This document shows positions 46,002 through 55,817 of a stretch of 64,000 bases of DNA, piece after piece. How positions within the stretch are numbered: the stretch's first letter is position 1; the number at the start of each line of letters is the position of its first letter. Position numbers and translations under genes: made by a program. This DNA is from Citrus sinensis (lineage: Eukaryota > Streptophyta > Magnoliopsida > Sapindales > Rutaceae): positions 24,223,501 to 24,287,500 of the forward strand of contig NC_068556.1 in assembly GCF_022201045.2 (NCBI RefSeq), read 5' to 3'. The notes under the pieces were generated by a model, which did not search any database, had not been told where the DNA came from, and saw nothing but the letters and a program-made list of their open reading frames with translations.

Positions 46002-46925
46002 ATGTCGGTGCTAATTGAAACCAGCTTGGGAGACATTGTAATCGATTTGTTTGTTGACAAATGTCCCCGGACAACAAATAATTTCCTCCAGCATTGCAAG
46101 AACAAGTACTATAATGGCTGCCTGTTTCATAACATTCATAAGGATTTTATTGCACAGACGGGCGATCCCACGGGTACCGGGACAGGTGGCCGATCGGTGT
46201 ACGAGGATAGATTTTTCGTAGATGAGATTCGGGCCGATTTGAAACACGACAAGGTGGGTACAGTAGGCATGGCTAGTGCAGGACGGGACCTGAATGCCTC
46301 TCAGTTTTATATCACCCTGAGAGATAATTTGCATTATCTTGACGAGAAGCACACTATTTTCGGAGAGGTAGCCGAAGGATTAGAAACTTTGACTAGAATT
46401 AATCAAGCTGTTGTAGATGAGGAGAATAGACCGCCTCAACAAATCATAATCAAGCAAACTTATGTATTATATCCACCGGAGCTAGCGGATGATTCGATTC
46501 CTGAGGGCGAACCAAAGGATGAGCTTGAGCCTCCTCTTAATGAGCAACTAAGTTCAGAGAAGGAAGCACATTCTAGGGCAGTGGCGCTTGAGTGTATAGG
46601 AGACATTCCTGATGCTGACGTAAAGCCTCCGGACAATGTATTGTTCGTTTGTCAACTGAATCCAGTGACCGAGGATGAGGACTTGCATGTAATTTTCTCT
46701 CAATTCGGAACTGTTGTCTCGGCTGAAATACTACGTGATTACCGGACTGGGGAGAGTTTGTGCTATGCCTTCGTGGAGTTCGAGAAGAGAGAGGCATGCG
46801 AGCAAGCCTACTTCAAGATGAACAATGCCTTGATTGATGATAGAAGGATATGTGTAGATTTTAGTCAAAGTGTCTCAAAAATCTGGAAGAAAAGCTATGT
46901 ACAAAACAAAAAAGCAAAGAATTAG
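46002..46925 (+). CDS. CYP59: Intronless CYP59-like cyclophilin with RRM (probable retrogene)
   Basis: The single intact frame encodes 307 residues. Residues 1-155 form a cyclophilin-type peptidyl-prolyl isomerase domain of the PPIL4/CYP59 branch (MSVLIETSLGDIVIDLFVDK; YYNGCLFHNIHKDFIAQTGD; ASQFYITLRD). Residues 212-288 form an RRM with RNP2 (LFVCQL) and RNP1 (CYAFVEFE). The stretch VKPPDNVLFVCQLNPVTEDE is nearly identical to what I recall of CYP59. Known CYP59 continues with a zinc knuckle and an Arg/Asp/Ser-rich tail and binds pre-mRNA and the polymerase II tail. Here the frame stops right after the RRM, so both are missing. CYP59 genes normally have introns, so the lack of introns suggests a retrocopy that kept an open frame. 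No poly(A) tail or target duplication was found. Activity is uncertain. Confidence 0.85.
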   Translation: MSVLIETSLGDIVIDLFVDKCPRTTNNFLQHCKNKYYNGCLFHNIHKDFIAQTGDPTGTGTGGRSVYEDRFFVDEIRADLKHDKVGTVGMASAGRDLNASQFYITLRDNLHYLDEKHTIFGEVAEGLETLTRINQAVVDEENRPPQQIIIKQTYVLYPPELADDSIPEGEPKDELEPPLNEQLSSEKEAHSRAVALECIGDIPDADVKPPDNVLFVCQLNPVTEDEDLHVIFSQFGTVVSAEILRDYRTGESLCYAFVEFEKREACEQAYFKMNNALIDDRRICVDFSQSVSKIWKKSYVQNKKAKN

Positions 46926-47558
46926 CTATCTTTTTCTTCATATTTTCCAACTGTTTTATCCTTTGAAGTTCCACAAAATTTAATATTAATGATACTTCCT
47001 TGCAAAGTTTAATATTATGTTAAAGTAAGAAAAATTGATACATCAAATTGATATAATACTTTTATTATTATTGTTTAAATTATTACTTAAGAGTCCTAGT
47101 AACTACACTATAAATTTTAGTTTCATAGATTGAGTAGTTATGGCTTGGAAGCCACTTCGGAACAACAGCAAATGGAGCGTGAATCGGGTTCCTCAATGCT
47201 TTTAATTTTTTGAATTGCTTAAAAGATTATTTAGCTAAACCTTTGGAGTTGCAGTTGCCGACAGTCGAAACTGCATGCAGTCGATTCTTAAGATTTTCTA
47301 TGTTGATTCAGCAGTTACCCTAGTCTTACAGTTGAAACTACATGAAATTGATTCTCAGGATTTTCTAGGGCGGTTGGATCGATAATAACAACTTTTCATA
47401 CGATAAAAATAACTCTCTGTTATGTAGTATGCTAGCAATTCCCTTTCATTCTCTACATCACTCGTTCTCAGCCCATAGGCCAATCTACAACATGTATATA
47501 AAGGCCACTTTGGTGAAGGCACAACATATCACTTGTAAAAGGAAAAAAAAAAGCACCA
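46926..47558. other. Intergenic, 3' flank of the CYP59-like gene
   Basis: The last 180 bp match the upstream region of the 42.7-43.8 kb copy in inverted orientation, including a TATA-like tatataaa near 47496. No CACGTG motif is seen here. Confidence 0.5.
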
Positions 47559-48598
47559 ATGGCTCCTCCTACCAGGATCCTATTCTTCTGAGCTTCCAAA
47601 ATCTGATGTCGATCTTCTAGAGTTTCCATTGAACTTGGAGTATTTGGAAGCTGAGTTCTTTTCATTTGGTTCGTTGGGTTATGGCTTGGACAAAGTTGCG
47701 CCAAATTTAACACTCGGCGGACCAGCTCCTTGGGTGCCAAAAAGGCCAATCTTAATCCTTTCACCAATGATGTTGTCTTGCAATTTGCTTGGCAAGAAGT
47801 TGGACACTTGAGGTTACTTATCTTTTTGCTTTTTATTTTCCTTTATTTTTTCATTAATTTGTATGAAAGTTTGTTATGAAAAAATTTTCATTTTATTGAT
47901 ATGCAGGGCTATAAGAAGACAGTGAACGGATTTCCGAGGCCATTATTGGATTTGAATGCAGGATCATTTGCAAAAGTAATCGATAAAGCATTTGGAAGGT
48001 CTGTGAATCCTACTTTTGATCCTTATGCCAACAGCATCAATTACCTCACTGCATCATATCTCATTCCTTATGTTGGACTCACTGGCTATGTTGGTGCAAA
48101 TCCAAACCTCCAGGATGCTATTTCCAAATGGGTACGTCCTAAACTCACATTAAAAATGAAAATCAACAAGTCATTTATACATTAAAAATTTTGGTTTGTT
48201 TATGCCTCTGTTTATCAGCTTGTTGCAGGTCTTTTGGGTGTGGAATCTGGGCTAGATGCAGTGGTCAGAGCATTGCTTATGAAAAAGCAAATGAGAAAGT
48301 GCATCCATATGGGATTAGAGTTTCAGAATTCACGAACAAAATTTCACAGCTGAGGAATACTCGTGGAAATTCAGTAATAACAAATGAAGGCCTTGCTGTT
48401 CCAAAAGCACTCGGAGCTGAAGGAAAAAAATGAAAGGCAATGTACTTGCAGGAGATGAATACTCAGTTGCATATGACAGTAACTCCTGAGGATTGTTCGT
48501 GGATCGGGGCAGTATCAGGCAATCAAAGTGTGCCCGGAGGATTTTATCCAAAGGGAGGTGATGGTCAAATTGCTAGATCTCATCCGCACACAGCTTAA
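47559..48598 (+). pseudogene. Broken PCC13-62-like gene (several frameshifts, signal peptide lost)
   Basis: Three exons are recognisable (47559-47812, 47907-48131, from about 48219 to 48598). The ATG is followed within a few codons by a deletion that removes the core of the signal peptide. The GPAPIG region carries the same one-base deletion as the copy at 42724-43798 (GPAPWVPKR; near 47730). Exon 2 has lost one base near its start (the intact relative has 226 bp, this one 225). Exon 3 has at least two more small deletions (near 48268 and around 48480) and a poly(A)-run change. The protein cannot be made. It is the inverted partner of the 42.7-43.8 kb copy and has decayed further. Confidence 0.85.
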
Positions 48599-50347
48599 TA
48601 TGGAAGCCCGGAAATGGAATTTTCTCTGTTTTTTAGTTTTTTTTGGCTTCGAACGGCATTTCTTTTTCCTCTAACTTTATGATGATGTAAGGCGTTTCTT
48701 GAGCGAATCAAATAAGAGATAAGTAATTTAGTGCCTTATGAGTATGTGCAATTTGTTTTATCAAACTTTTATGTCAATAACCTTTCAGGAAAAAAGTTTT
48801 AACCTGTGTAAATGGTAATGCAATAAAGAACCATTTAATGCCAATCCTAAACGAGAAAGGAGAAAATGATGAAAGCTGATTCATGGTCTGTGAATCTTTT
48901 ACAGAGGAAACCAATTTGATTACCGATCAAGGTTCAGTTATGGTGTTGAAAATTTTTTCTAGCTGTTGTGGAATTAAAAATTTTCGCAAACATAAAATCT
49001 CTTAATGTTTGAATATTAAGTAAAAACCAATGCCAAAAGTTCACCTTAGCATTATTTGTTGGAATAGGATCATTTACTTATTTTTCCTCTCATTGCCTTC
49101 ACAATCTAGTAAAAGAAGTTGGCTTGATTATAGAAAAATAAGTACAAAAACGAAAAAAAAAAAAAGAAAGACAAGCGAGTCTTTGTCCTTATTTATTATA
49201 CATTCATACATTCATATGTTTAATAAATAAACATATATTTACCTTTTAAAATAAATTTCATGATCCATTAGAGTTTCTTTTTTTTCACCCAAATTAAATC
49301 TGTACTGGTTTTGGTCTTTTTTTTTTTAATGTTAAATTGTTATCAACTCGTACATCTAAAGTTTTGAATTTCTTATCTAAAAAATAGATAAAGTAGATAT
49401 GAACTTATGAGAGATCTGTTATTGTATGAGCAACACTCAGAGAGTAAAGATTGTTTGTTAAAAGAGTCGAGAAGTACTTCTAGTAGCAGCTACAAAGAAA
49501 TTGTTGGAGTTTACAGTTTTATCTAGTACCAACAAGCGTGATATTAAGAAAAAAGCTTTTGCAAGGAGGTTGGCTAGAGATTTCTTGTAAAAACATTAGC
49601 CCCACTTAGTTCATAATAAGAATATCTTAATCTTGTTTGATTCCATGGATTATTCTCACTAGGCACGTAAAGGAGGAGCCGTATGAGATTTTCATCTCAT
49701 GTACAGTTTTGAAACGGAAATTTCTTTGAATTGAATGAGGAGCGCAACAGATGTCATTATAATTTGAAGACAATTATGTGGAAGCTTTATAGAATTATTA
49801 TAAAGTTACGCAACTAGAAATTGATCCCTATGATCGAAGCTAATATTGGGTAAGGATATTTATTGATAGAGTAGTAAAATTATTCCAAATGATGTGGCAC
49901 TTATCAATTACTTGGTGAGGTAATACATTTAATTTACTTGAAACTTATAAAGAATTATTTATCACTCAATAAATGAAATCGTAATTTAAGATGAAATTTG
50001 GGATAAAAAAGTCTATCATTATTCTACTCCACCCTTGTGAATAATTTTTCAATGGTTTGCCTAATTTTTTTATTATAATGGATTAACTATTCGTAACTGG
50101 GGAGAAAAAAAAATTTGGTCACAGGCAAAGTCAACTTCCATTTATAGACACAAAACAGCCCTAAAATTTTTCCTCTTGATTTGGTCAGTACTATTGATAT
50201 CATATTCAAACCCACGTGGCATTTCCATTCCATGCTACACTCTTTCTTATCACCGAGAGTCTGCTTTATAACACCTATATAAAAACCACCTCGGTGAAGA
50301 TGCATCATGTCACTTGCGAAAGAACGCCTAAAGAAGAAGAATAACCA
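48599..50347. other. Intergenic with a plastid DNA insertion
   Basis: AT-rich sequence holding the ycf3 fragment at 49560-49853. The last 250 bp match the promoter of the 38.8-40.0 kb gene in inverted orientation, with CACGTG at 50213-50218 and a TATA-like motif near 50276. Confidence 0.55.
49560..49853 (+). pseudogene. ycf3: Nuclear plastid DNA (NUPT): ycf3 intron end and exon 2 fragment
   Basis: The stretch 49751-49853 matches the middle of plastid ycf3 (pafI) exon 2, including the codons for the conserved LEIDPYDRS region (gaaattgatccctatgatcg). Just upstream, 49672-49715 has the group II intron domain V/VI pattern (aggagccgtatgagattttc and the pairing strand), as expected at the 3' end of ycf3 intron 1. 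Part of the exon start appears deleted and the copy carries stops, so it is non-functional. The left boundary is uncertain and may extend to about 49430. It probably entered as plastid DNA during double-strand-break repair. Confidence 0.72.
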
Positions 50348-51475
50348 ATGGCTATTATCATTTATGTATTTGCTTCATTGATCCTGATACTGCTTCGAGT
50401 TCCAGGCTCACACTCTGCTGAGCTTCTCATTGAGTGTCATTGATCGCGACACATCATTGGTTCTACGGTGTGATGTTGATCTTCTAGAGTTCCCATTGAA
50501 TTTAGAGTATTTGGGAGCTGAGTTCTTTTTGTTTGGTTCAATGGGTCATGGCTTGGATAGAATTGCACCAAATTTGACAATGGGACGTCCAGCTCCTATT
50601 GGTGCCAGAAAGGCCAATCTTGATCCTTTCACTCAAGATATTGTCTTGCAATTTGGTTGGCAACAAGTTGGCCATTTGAGGTTTCAAACTCTTGCTTCAA
50701 CTTTCTTTATGTTCAAAATTCTTGTGCTTTATTTGTTCATTTGTATCAATTTGAATAAAACTTTATTTTCTTCATACATGTGTAGGGCTATAAAGAATGC
50801 AGTGAGGGGATTTCCAAGGCCATTGTTGGATTTGAGTGCAAGATCATTTGCAAAAGTGATTGATAAAGCATTTGGGGAGCCTTTGAATCCTCCTTTTGAT
50901 CCTTATGCCAGCAGCACCAATTTCCTCATTGCATCATATTTTATTCCTTATATTGCACTCACTGGTTATGTTGGTTCAAATCCAAACCTCCAAGGCTCTG
51001 CTTCCAAAAGGGTTTGCCTAAATATACATAACCTGAACAAGTATACTTCAATTTAGATTATAAACCGAATCGTAATTGTTGAACGCATTGCTATAAATTT
51101 AGCTAATGTGTGTATTGTATGGCTGTATTATCAGCTTGTTGCAGGTCTTTTGGGTGTGAAATCAGGGCAAGATGCAATAATCAAAACGTTGCTATATCAA
51201 AAAGCAAATGAGAAAGTGCATCCATATGGGATACCGGTTGCAGCATTCACAAACAAAATTTCACAGATGAGAAATAATCTTGGACGTTCAGGACTAAAGA
51301 TGAAGGCCTTCTTGTTCCAAAATTCCACAGAACTGAAAGGAAGATTAGAGGCAATGTGCTTGCTGCAAAATGAATACTCAATTGCATTTGAGAGAAATCC
51401 TGAAGAAATCTTGAGGATTGTCTACGGAGGTGGTAAGGAATGAATCCCCAGAGGATTTTTCCGAGGGAAGCTAAT
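50348..51475 (+). pseudogene. Broken PCC13-62-like gene, 3' end lost to an LTR element
   Basis: Exons at 50348-50680, 50786-51011 and 51135-51475 are highly similar to the gene at 38816-40023, introns included, so the copy is recent. A two-base deletion after LLIE shifts exon 1 early (near 50430). Exon 3 has a one-base deletion near 51299 (GLKDEGLLVPK region), and the family's last 20 or so codons after GANG are replaced by the retroelement at 51476. The promoter still has CACGTG (50213-50218). The Gly and Gln changes seen in the 38.8 kb copy (EYLGAEF, WQQVGHL) are present here too, confirming that the two form one lineage. Confidence 0.87.
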
Positions 51476-51829
51476 TGTCACGGGACGAGATGTTTCAAGC
51501 CCATACGGCACTCCCGCATCCCATACTGCGAGAGTAAGTCTAATGGAAGTAGTACAATATCTACTGGTTTTGACCTGCCTTGGGCTCACCAGGAGAACGG
51601 TTCCAATTCCCAACCAGAAATCTTGAGGATTGTCTACGGAGGTGGTAATGAATGAATCCCTAGAGGATTTTTCCAAGGGAAGCTAATTGTCACGTGAAGA
51701 GATGTTTCGAGCCCATACGGCACTCCCGCATCCCATACTGCGAGAGTAAGTCTAATGGAAATAGTACAATATCGACTGGTTTCGACCTGCCTTGGGCTCA
51801 TCAGGAGAACGGCTCCAGTTCCCAACCAG
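51406..51829. repeat. 212-bp tandem duplication across the gene/retroelement junction
   Basis: The segment 51406-51617 (tail of the pseudogene exon 3 plus the first 142 bp of the LTR) is repeated as 51618-51829 with some differences. The second copy then continues into the full LTR. This duplication therefore happened after the retroelement had inserted. Confidence 0.85.
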
Positions 51830-53156
51830 TGTATGCAGGGTTTCGCCTAAACCCCTCTTCAATGTTAAGTCCTTGACTAGTGACAAGCTCCCCAAACTCA
51901 ACCGGGTCGGCCTGCCTGAATTCTAGAGAATCTAGGACCATTGTGTTCTCCACACGCACGCCTCTGAAGCACGTCTCCTACAATCATCGCAGCCATTATC
52001 GATGCTAGCGTACAAGCGCATATCTTAGGTGTCACGATTGCGGTCCATGACATTCTCCCACCGCCATGACCATGCACGTCCTCGTGCATGAAGAGTACGC
52101 CTCGCAAATGTCCACTTCGTGCGAAACGTGAAGATCACCTTGTCAATCTCAGCCATTAACTCCCTGCCTACTCGTCCTCGATTCGAAGAGAAGACCCGCG
52201 TACAGACACTGCCGGCCTCAATGCGAACATTTGGGGGTGTGAGAACCCGCCTATTCGTCCCGCTTGTTGACCTTTGCGCTCAAAAGGGTGGGGACCTGCG
52301 TGGTGCGGCATTGGAACACTTGGCGAGCTCGCAACGAGGGCTTTGAGAGATAACAAGCGCGGCTCTAATACCATTTGTCACAGGACAAGAGGTTTCGAGC
52401 CCTTGTGGCACTCTTGTATCCCATACTACAAGAGTAAGCCTAATGGAAGTAGCACAATATCAACTGGTTTTGCCCTACCTTGGGCTCATCAGGAGAACGA
52501 CATCAGTTCCCAACCAATGTGTGCAAGGTTTCACCTAGACCCATCTTCAATGTTAAGTCCTCGACTAGCGACAAGCTCCCCAAACTCAACCGGGTCGACC
52601 TGCCTGAACTCCAAAGAATCTAGGACCATTGTGTTCCCCATACGCACACCCCTGAAGCACGTCTCCTACAATTAGAGCATCCATTATCGATACTAGCGTA
52701 CAAGCGCATATCTTGGGTGTCACGATTGCGGTCTATGACATTCTCCCACCGCCATGACCATGCACGTCCTCGTGCATGAAAAATACGCCTCGCAAATGTC
52801 CACTTCCGCGTGAAAACGTGAAGATTGCCTTGTCAATCTCACCCATGAACTCCCTGCCTACTCTTCCTCAATCTGGGGAGAGGACTCACATGCAGACACT
52901 GTCGGCCTCAGTGCAAACGTTTGGGGGTGTGAGAACCTGCATGTTCGTTTCGCTTGTCGACCCTTGCGCTTAAAAGGGTAGGGACTTGCATGGTGCGGCA
53001 TTGGAGCGCTTGGCGAGCTCGCAACGAGGGCTTCGAGAGATGACAAGTGCGGCTTTGATACCATTTGTCATGGGAGGAGAGGTTTCGAGCCCATGCGGGA
53101 CTCTCGCATCCCATACTACAAGAGTGAGCCTAATGGAAGTAGCACAATATCGACTG
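51476..53156 (-). mobile_element. TRIM-like LTR retroelement, tandem LTR-internal-LTR-internal-LTR
   Basis: Two full LTRs of 365 bp lie at 51688-52052 and 52376-52740, each beginning TGTCA and ending TGACA. A partial LTR is at 53066-53156 and another partial one at 51476-51617. Internal regions are only about 323-325 bp (52053-52375 and 52741-53065). Read on the minus strand, each internal part starts two bases after an LTR with a tRNA-iMet primer binding site (TGGTATTAGAGCC at 52361-52373, TGGTATCAAAGCC at 53051-53063) and ends with a purine tract (GGTGGGAGAA). There is no gag or pol coding capacity, so it is a non-autonomous fossil of the TRIM/SMART type. Two LTRs compared by eye differ at very roughly one position in eight, mostly C/T and G/A, which suggests an old element. 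Confidence 0.82.
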
Positions 53157-55817
53157 GAATCTACTGACGTTATTTTTTTTTTCTTTCATAAATACAAATT
53201 AACAACAATAATTATTATGGTTTTTCAAGAGTTCGTCTTCCAAACTTCTTTGATCTCTTATGTTTGTTGGTGCAACTAATTGAGTTGTATAATTAATTAG
53301 GATCATTTATTTTTAATGCTTTTTATCTTTCTGGAAGGAAATGCTGTAGCTGGCGCACTTTGGAATTTAGAATTATCTTTTGCTCAGTTAACCTATACAT
53401 CTGAATATCATTATTCTCAACTGGTCATGCAACTCTTCAATTTCTAATCCTCTTTCTTTTCTAATGAAGTTTTCGAATTACACCCAAAAAAATGTTTCAA
53501 AAATAAATATCTAATGAAGCGTAATGGCATTTTTCATCAGTTATTATTGGATGGAAATGTAATGTTAAAGTCAGGGTTAGTTTCCCCCCCCCCCCCCAAA
53601 AAAAAGTTTCTATTTTAGGAGGTCGATTTGCCAACTACTCATCAAATGTTTTAGTTTTTTCGTATTTCATATTATTGAATTAGATAATAAATGATTCTAA
53701 TGTTATAATTTTAAATTGAATGATAAATGATGGTCTTTTCAACAAATAGAACATCAACACTGACAATAACAATATAATAGTAGTAAAAGATCACAAAAAT
53801 TGAGTTTTTTCTATAACAATTTTAATGTTTGGGTGATTAAAAAAAATTAAGAACTTAAATGATAAAAATGAGGAACATTAAGGCCGCCTTTTCACATACA
53901 AATAAAGTTGTGATGTAGACTATGAAGTCCTAAGCCAACATGAAGTAAAACAATTTCATTTTTTGAAAACAAATTAACATCGTATCAGCATGTTCTCATT
54001 TCAATGACTTAAGGAATCACAAATCCTTTTCTTTATCAATTTATTTTTTGATGTAATAAATTTCTTTTTTTAAAAAAAAAATAATAGATCTAGGGTTCAA
54101 ACCCTACTCACATAAAAAGAAAGGTAATTTAATTAATATTAAGCTAAATAATAACATAAGAATATTTATTTGAAGCGTGATGTATATCGCTTATGTACAT
54201 AGTAAGCGTAGAAGTACGAAATATGCATTATCAATTTTTCACACAATTCTATAATTGTAAGGTATAAATTATGGTCAACTCATAATTATTAATTTGTTAA
54301 TAGATTATAACATAATTTTAGGGAAACTAAACCAAGTCTAATCAAGAGTAGTATGAAATAACAATTAAAGAGTATGAGATTGAGATATTCAATAATAAAG
54401 ATAATGCTACCATCTTATTAGAGAGAAAGTCAATAATCATTTTATTGGGACGTCGTGTCATTTTGGCTATTCCACGAGCCTCAATTTTAATTGAAAATTT
54501 TTATTTTTTTTTACTTTTGTTATGATTCTTTTAAACCCTATTAAATTATTAACTGAATTCAACAACAACAATAAATATTGATAATTGATAAACGATAAAT
54601 AATAATAACTTATGAATTACAAGATATTATTTTTAAATAATTTAGTGGGTGCCAACCGAGTTGGGATGTGATGTAAACTATAATGATGCAAATTACGCCT
54701 GTATTTTATATTATTTATAATTTGTAGTTTTTCATTTCATAATAATACAATTTTATTTTATTTATCTGTCAAATGTTGTTATTTTTAATTTAATCTAGTA
54801 ATAATTCTATTTATTTTTTAAAAGTTCAATTATTAACAATGATTCAAAGTTGTAGATTTGTCACCTACACACATTTAAATCGGTCCGCCATATTCCTTTT
54901 ATGGTAATAGACGATACGTAGTCTACATGCTGAAGAAGGAAATGTCAAACAATCGAGACAAAAGCTTATGAAATTTCAAATGCCGCCGATTTGTCCCTGT
55001 CCAGTTTTCACTCCAAATTCAGAAACCTGCTTGAATTGATGGGTGTGATGTTGATCTTGTTGCTGTCAATTTTCTTATTCAAGGTTCAATTTTTCTAAAA
55101 CTATGCATTTTTCATGAAAATTTTGGCGCCCTGGCCTATAAACAAGTAAAAATGAGATTGAGAGAATTGTTTTATATATAACAATGATATTTTAAAATAG
55201 ATAAAATTTGATGAATTAGAATGGGCTGCCTGTCTAAATTCAAATGAAATGTTATAGTTACGACTGGTAATGTATCATGGTTGTTACTTGGTGTTAAATG
55301 TCAGTTTTGGTTCTTTAAAATTGCGATTAAAGAGACAGTATAATATCGTCAAAATGTGAATAATGGTGAATGATAGAGCTAAACAGTTACATTTTTCTCA
55401 AAATAAAAGGCATTCGGATAAAAACTCAATTGCCTTTGGTCTTTGATCACAGCCATTTTTATTCATTTGGTAGCCCAGTTTGGTTTAGTGGTTTATCTTG
55501 GTAAATACTGGGCGGAAATTAATCTTAAAGCATTTGCACAAAAGTTTAATGTTTTTTCCTTTTTCTTTTAATTTTGTGTGTGCGCGTGTAACCTTCTCAA
55601 ATTGCCCTTCATAGCAAAGTTTAATGTTCAAAAGATTATGAGACCAGACAAATTGGACATATAAAAAATGCACGGAATCTTTATTTGACAGATACAAGTA
55701 AACACCTTACATTATCACAAGGAGAGGTACAGGAGCAGAGAAAATAAACAGGTAAATCACTTATTGTTTATCTGTGCAAATTAAGGGAATAAATAGAGAC
55801 AATGCCAGGCTTGTAAA
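53157..55817. other. Intergenic with duplicated cluster flanks
   Basis: AT-rich. The expected 3' end of the 50.3 kb pseudogene was not found after the retroelement. The stretches 54950-55110 and 55150-55450 resemble 42118-42300 and 44478-44880. A C14-A8 junction lies at 53584-53605. No gene. Confidence 0.5.
53584..53605. repeat. C14-A8 homopolymer junction
   Basis: Fourteen C followed by eight A, with agtttc on both sides. Confidence 0.85.

Noticed and set aside
50681-50785. Reading through intron 1 of the 50.3 kb copy, which happens to stay open
   Set aside because: The intron is nearly identical to that of the intact 38.8 kb gene and has normal splice sites. The open frame is a result of a shift elsewhere, not a new exon.
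51898-53114. Several open frames on both strands within the LTR element
   Set aside because: They lie inside LTR and short internal regions that are non-coding in TRIM elements, and none resembles gag, pol or a host gene.
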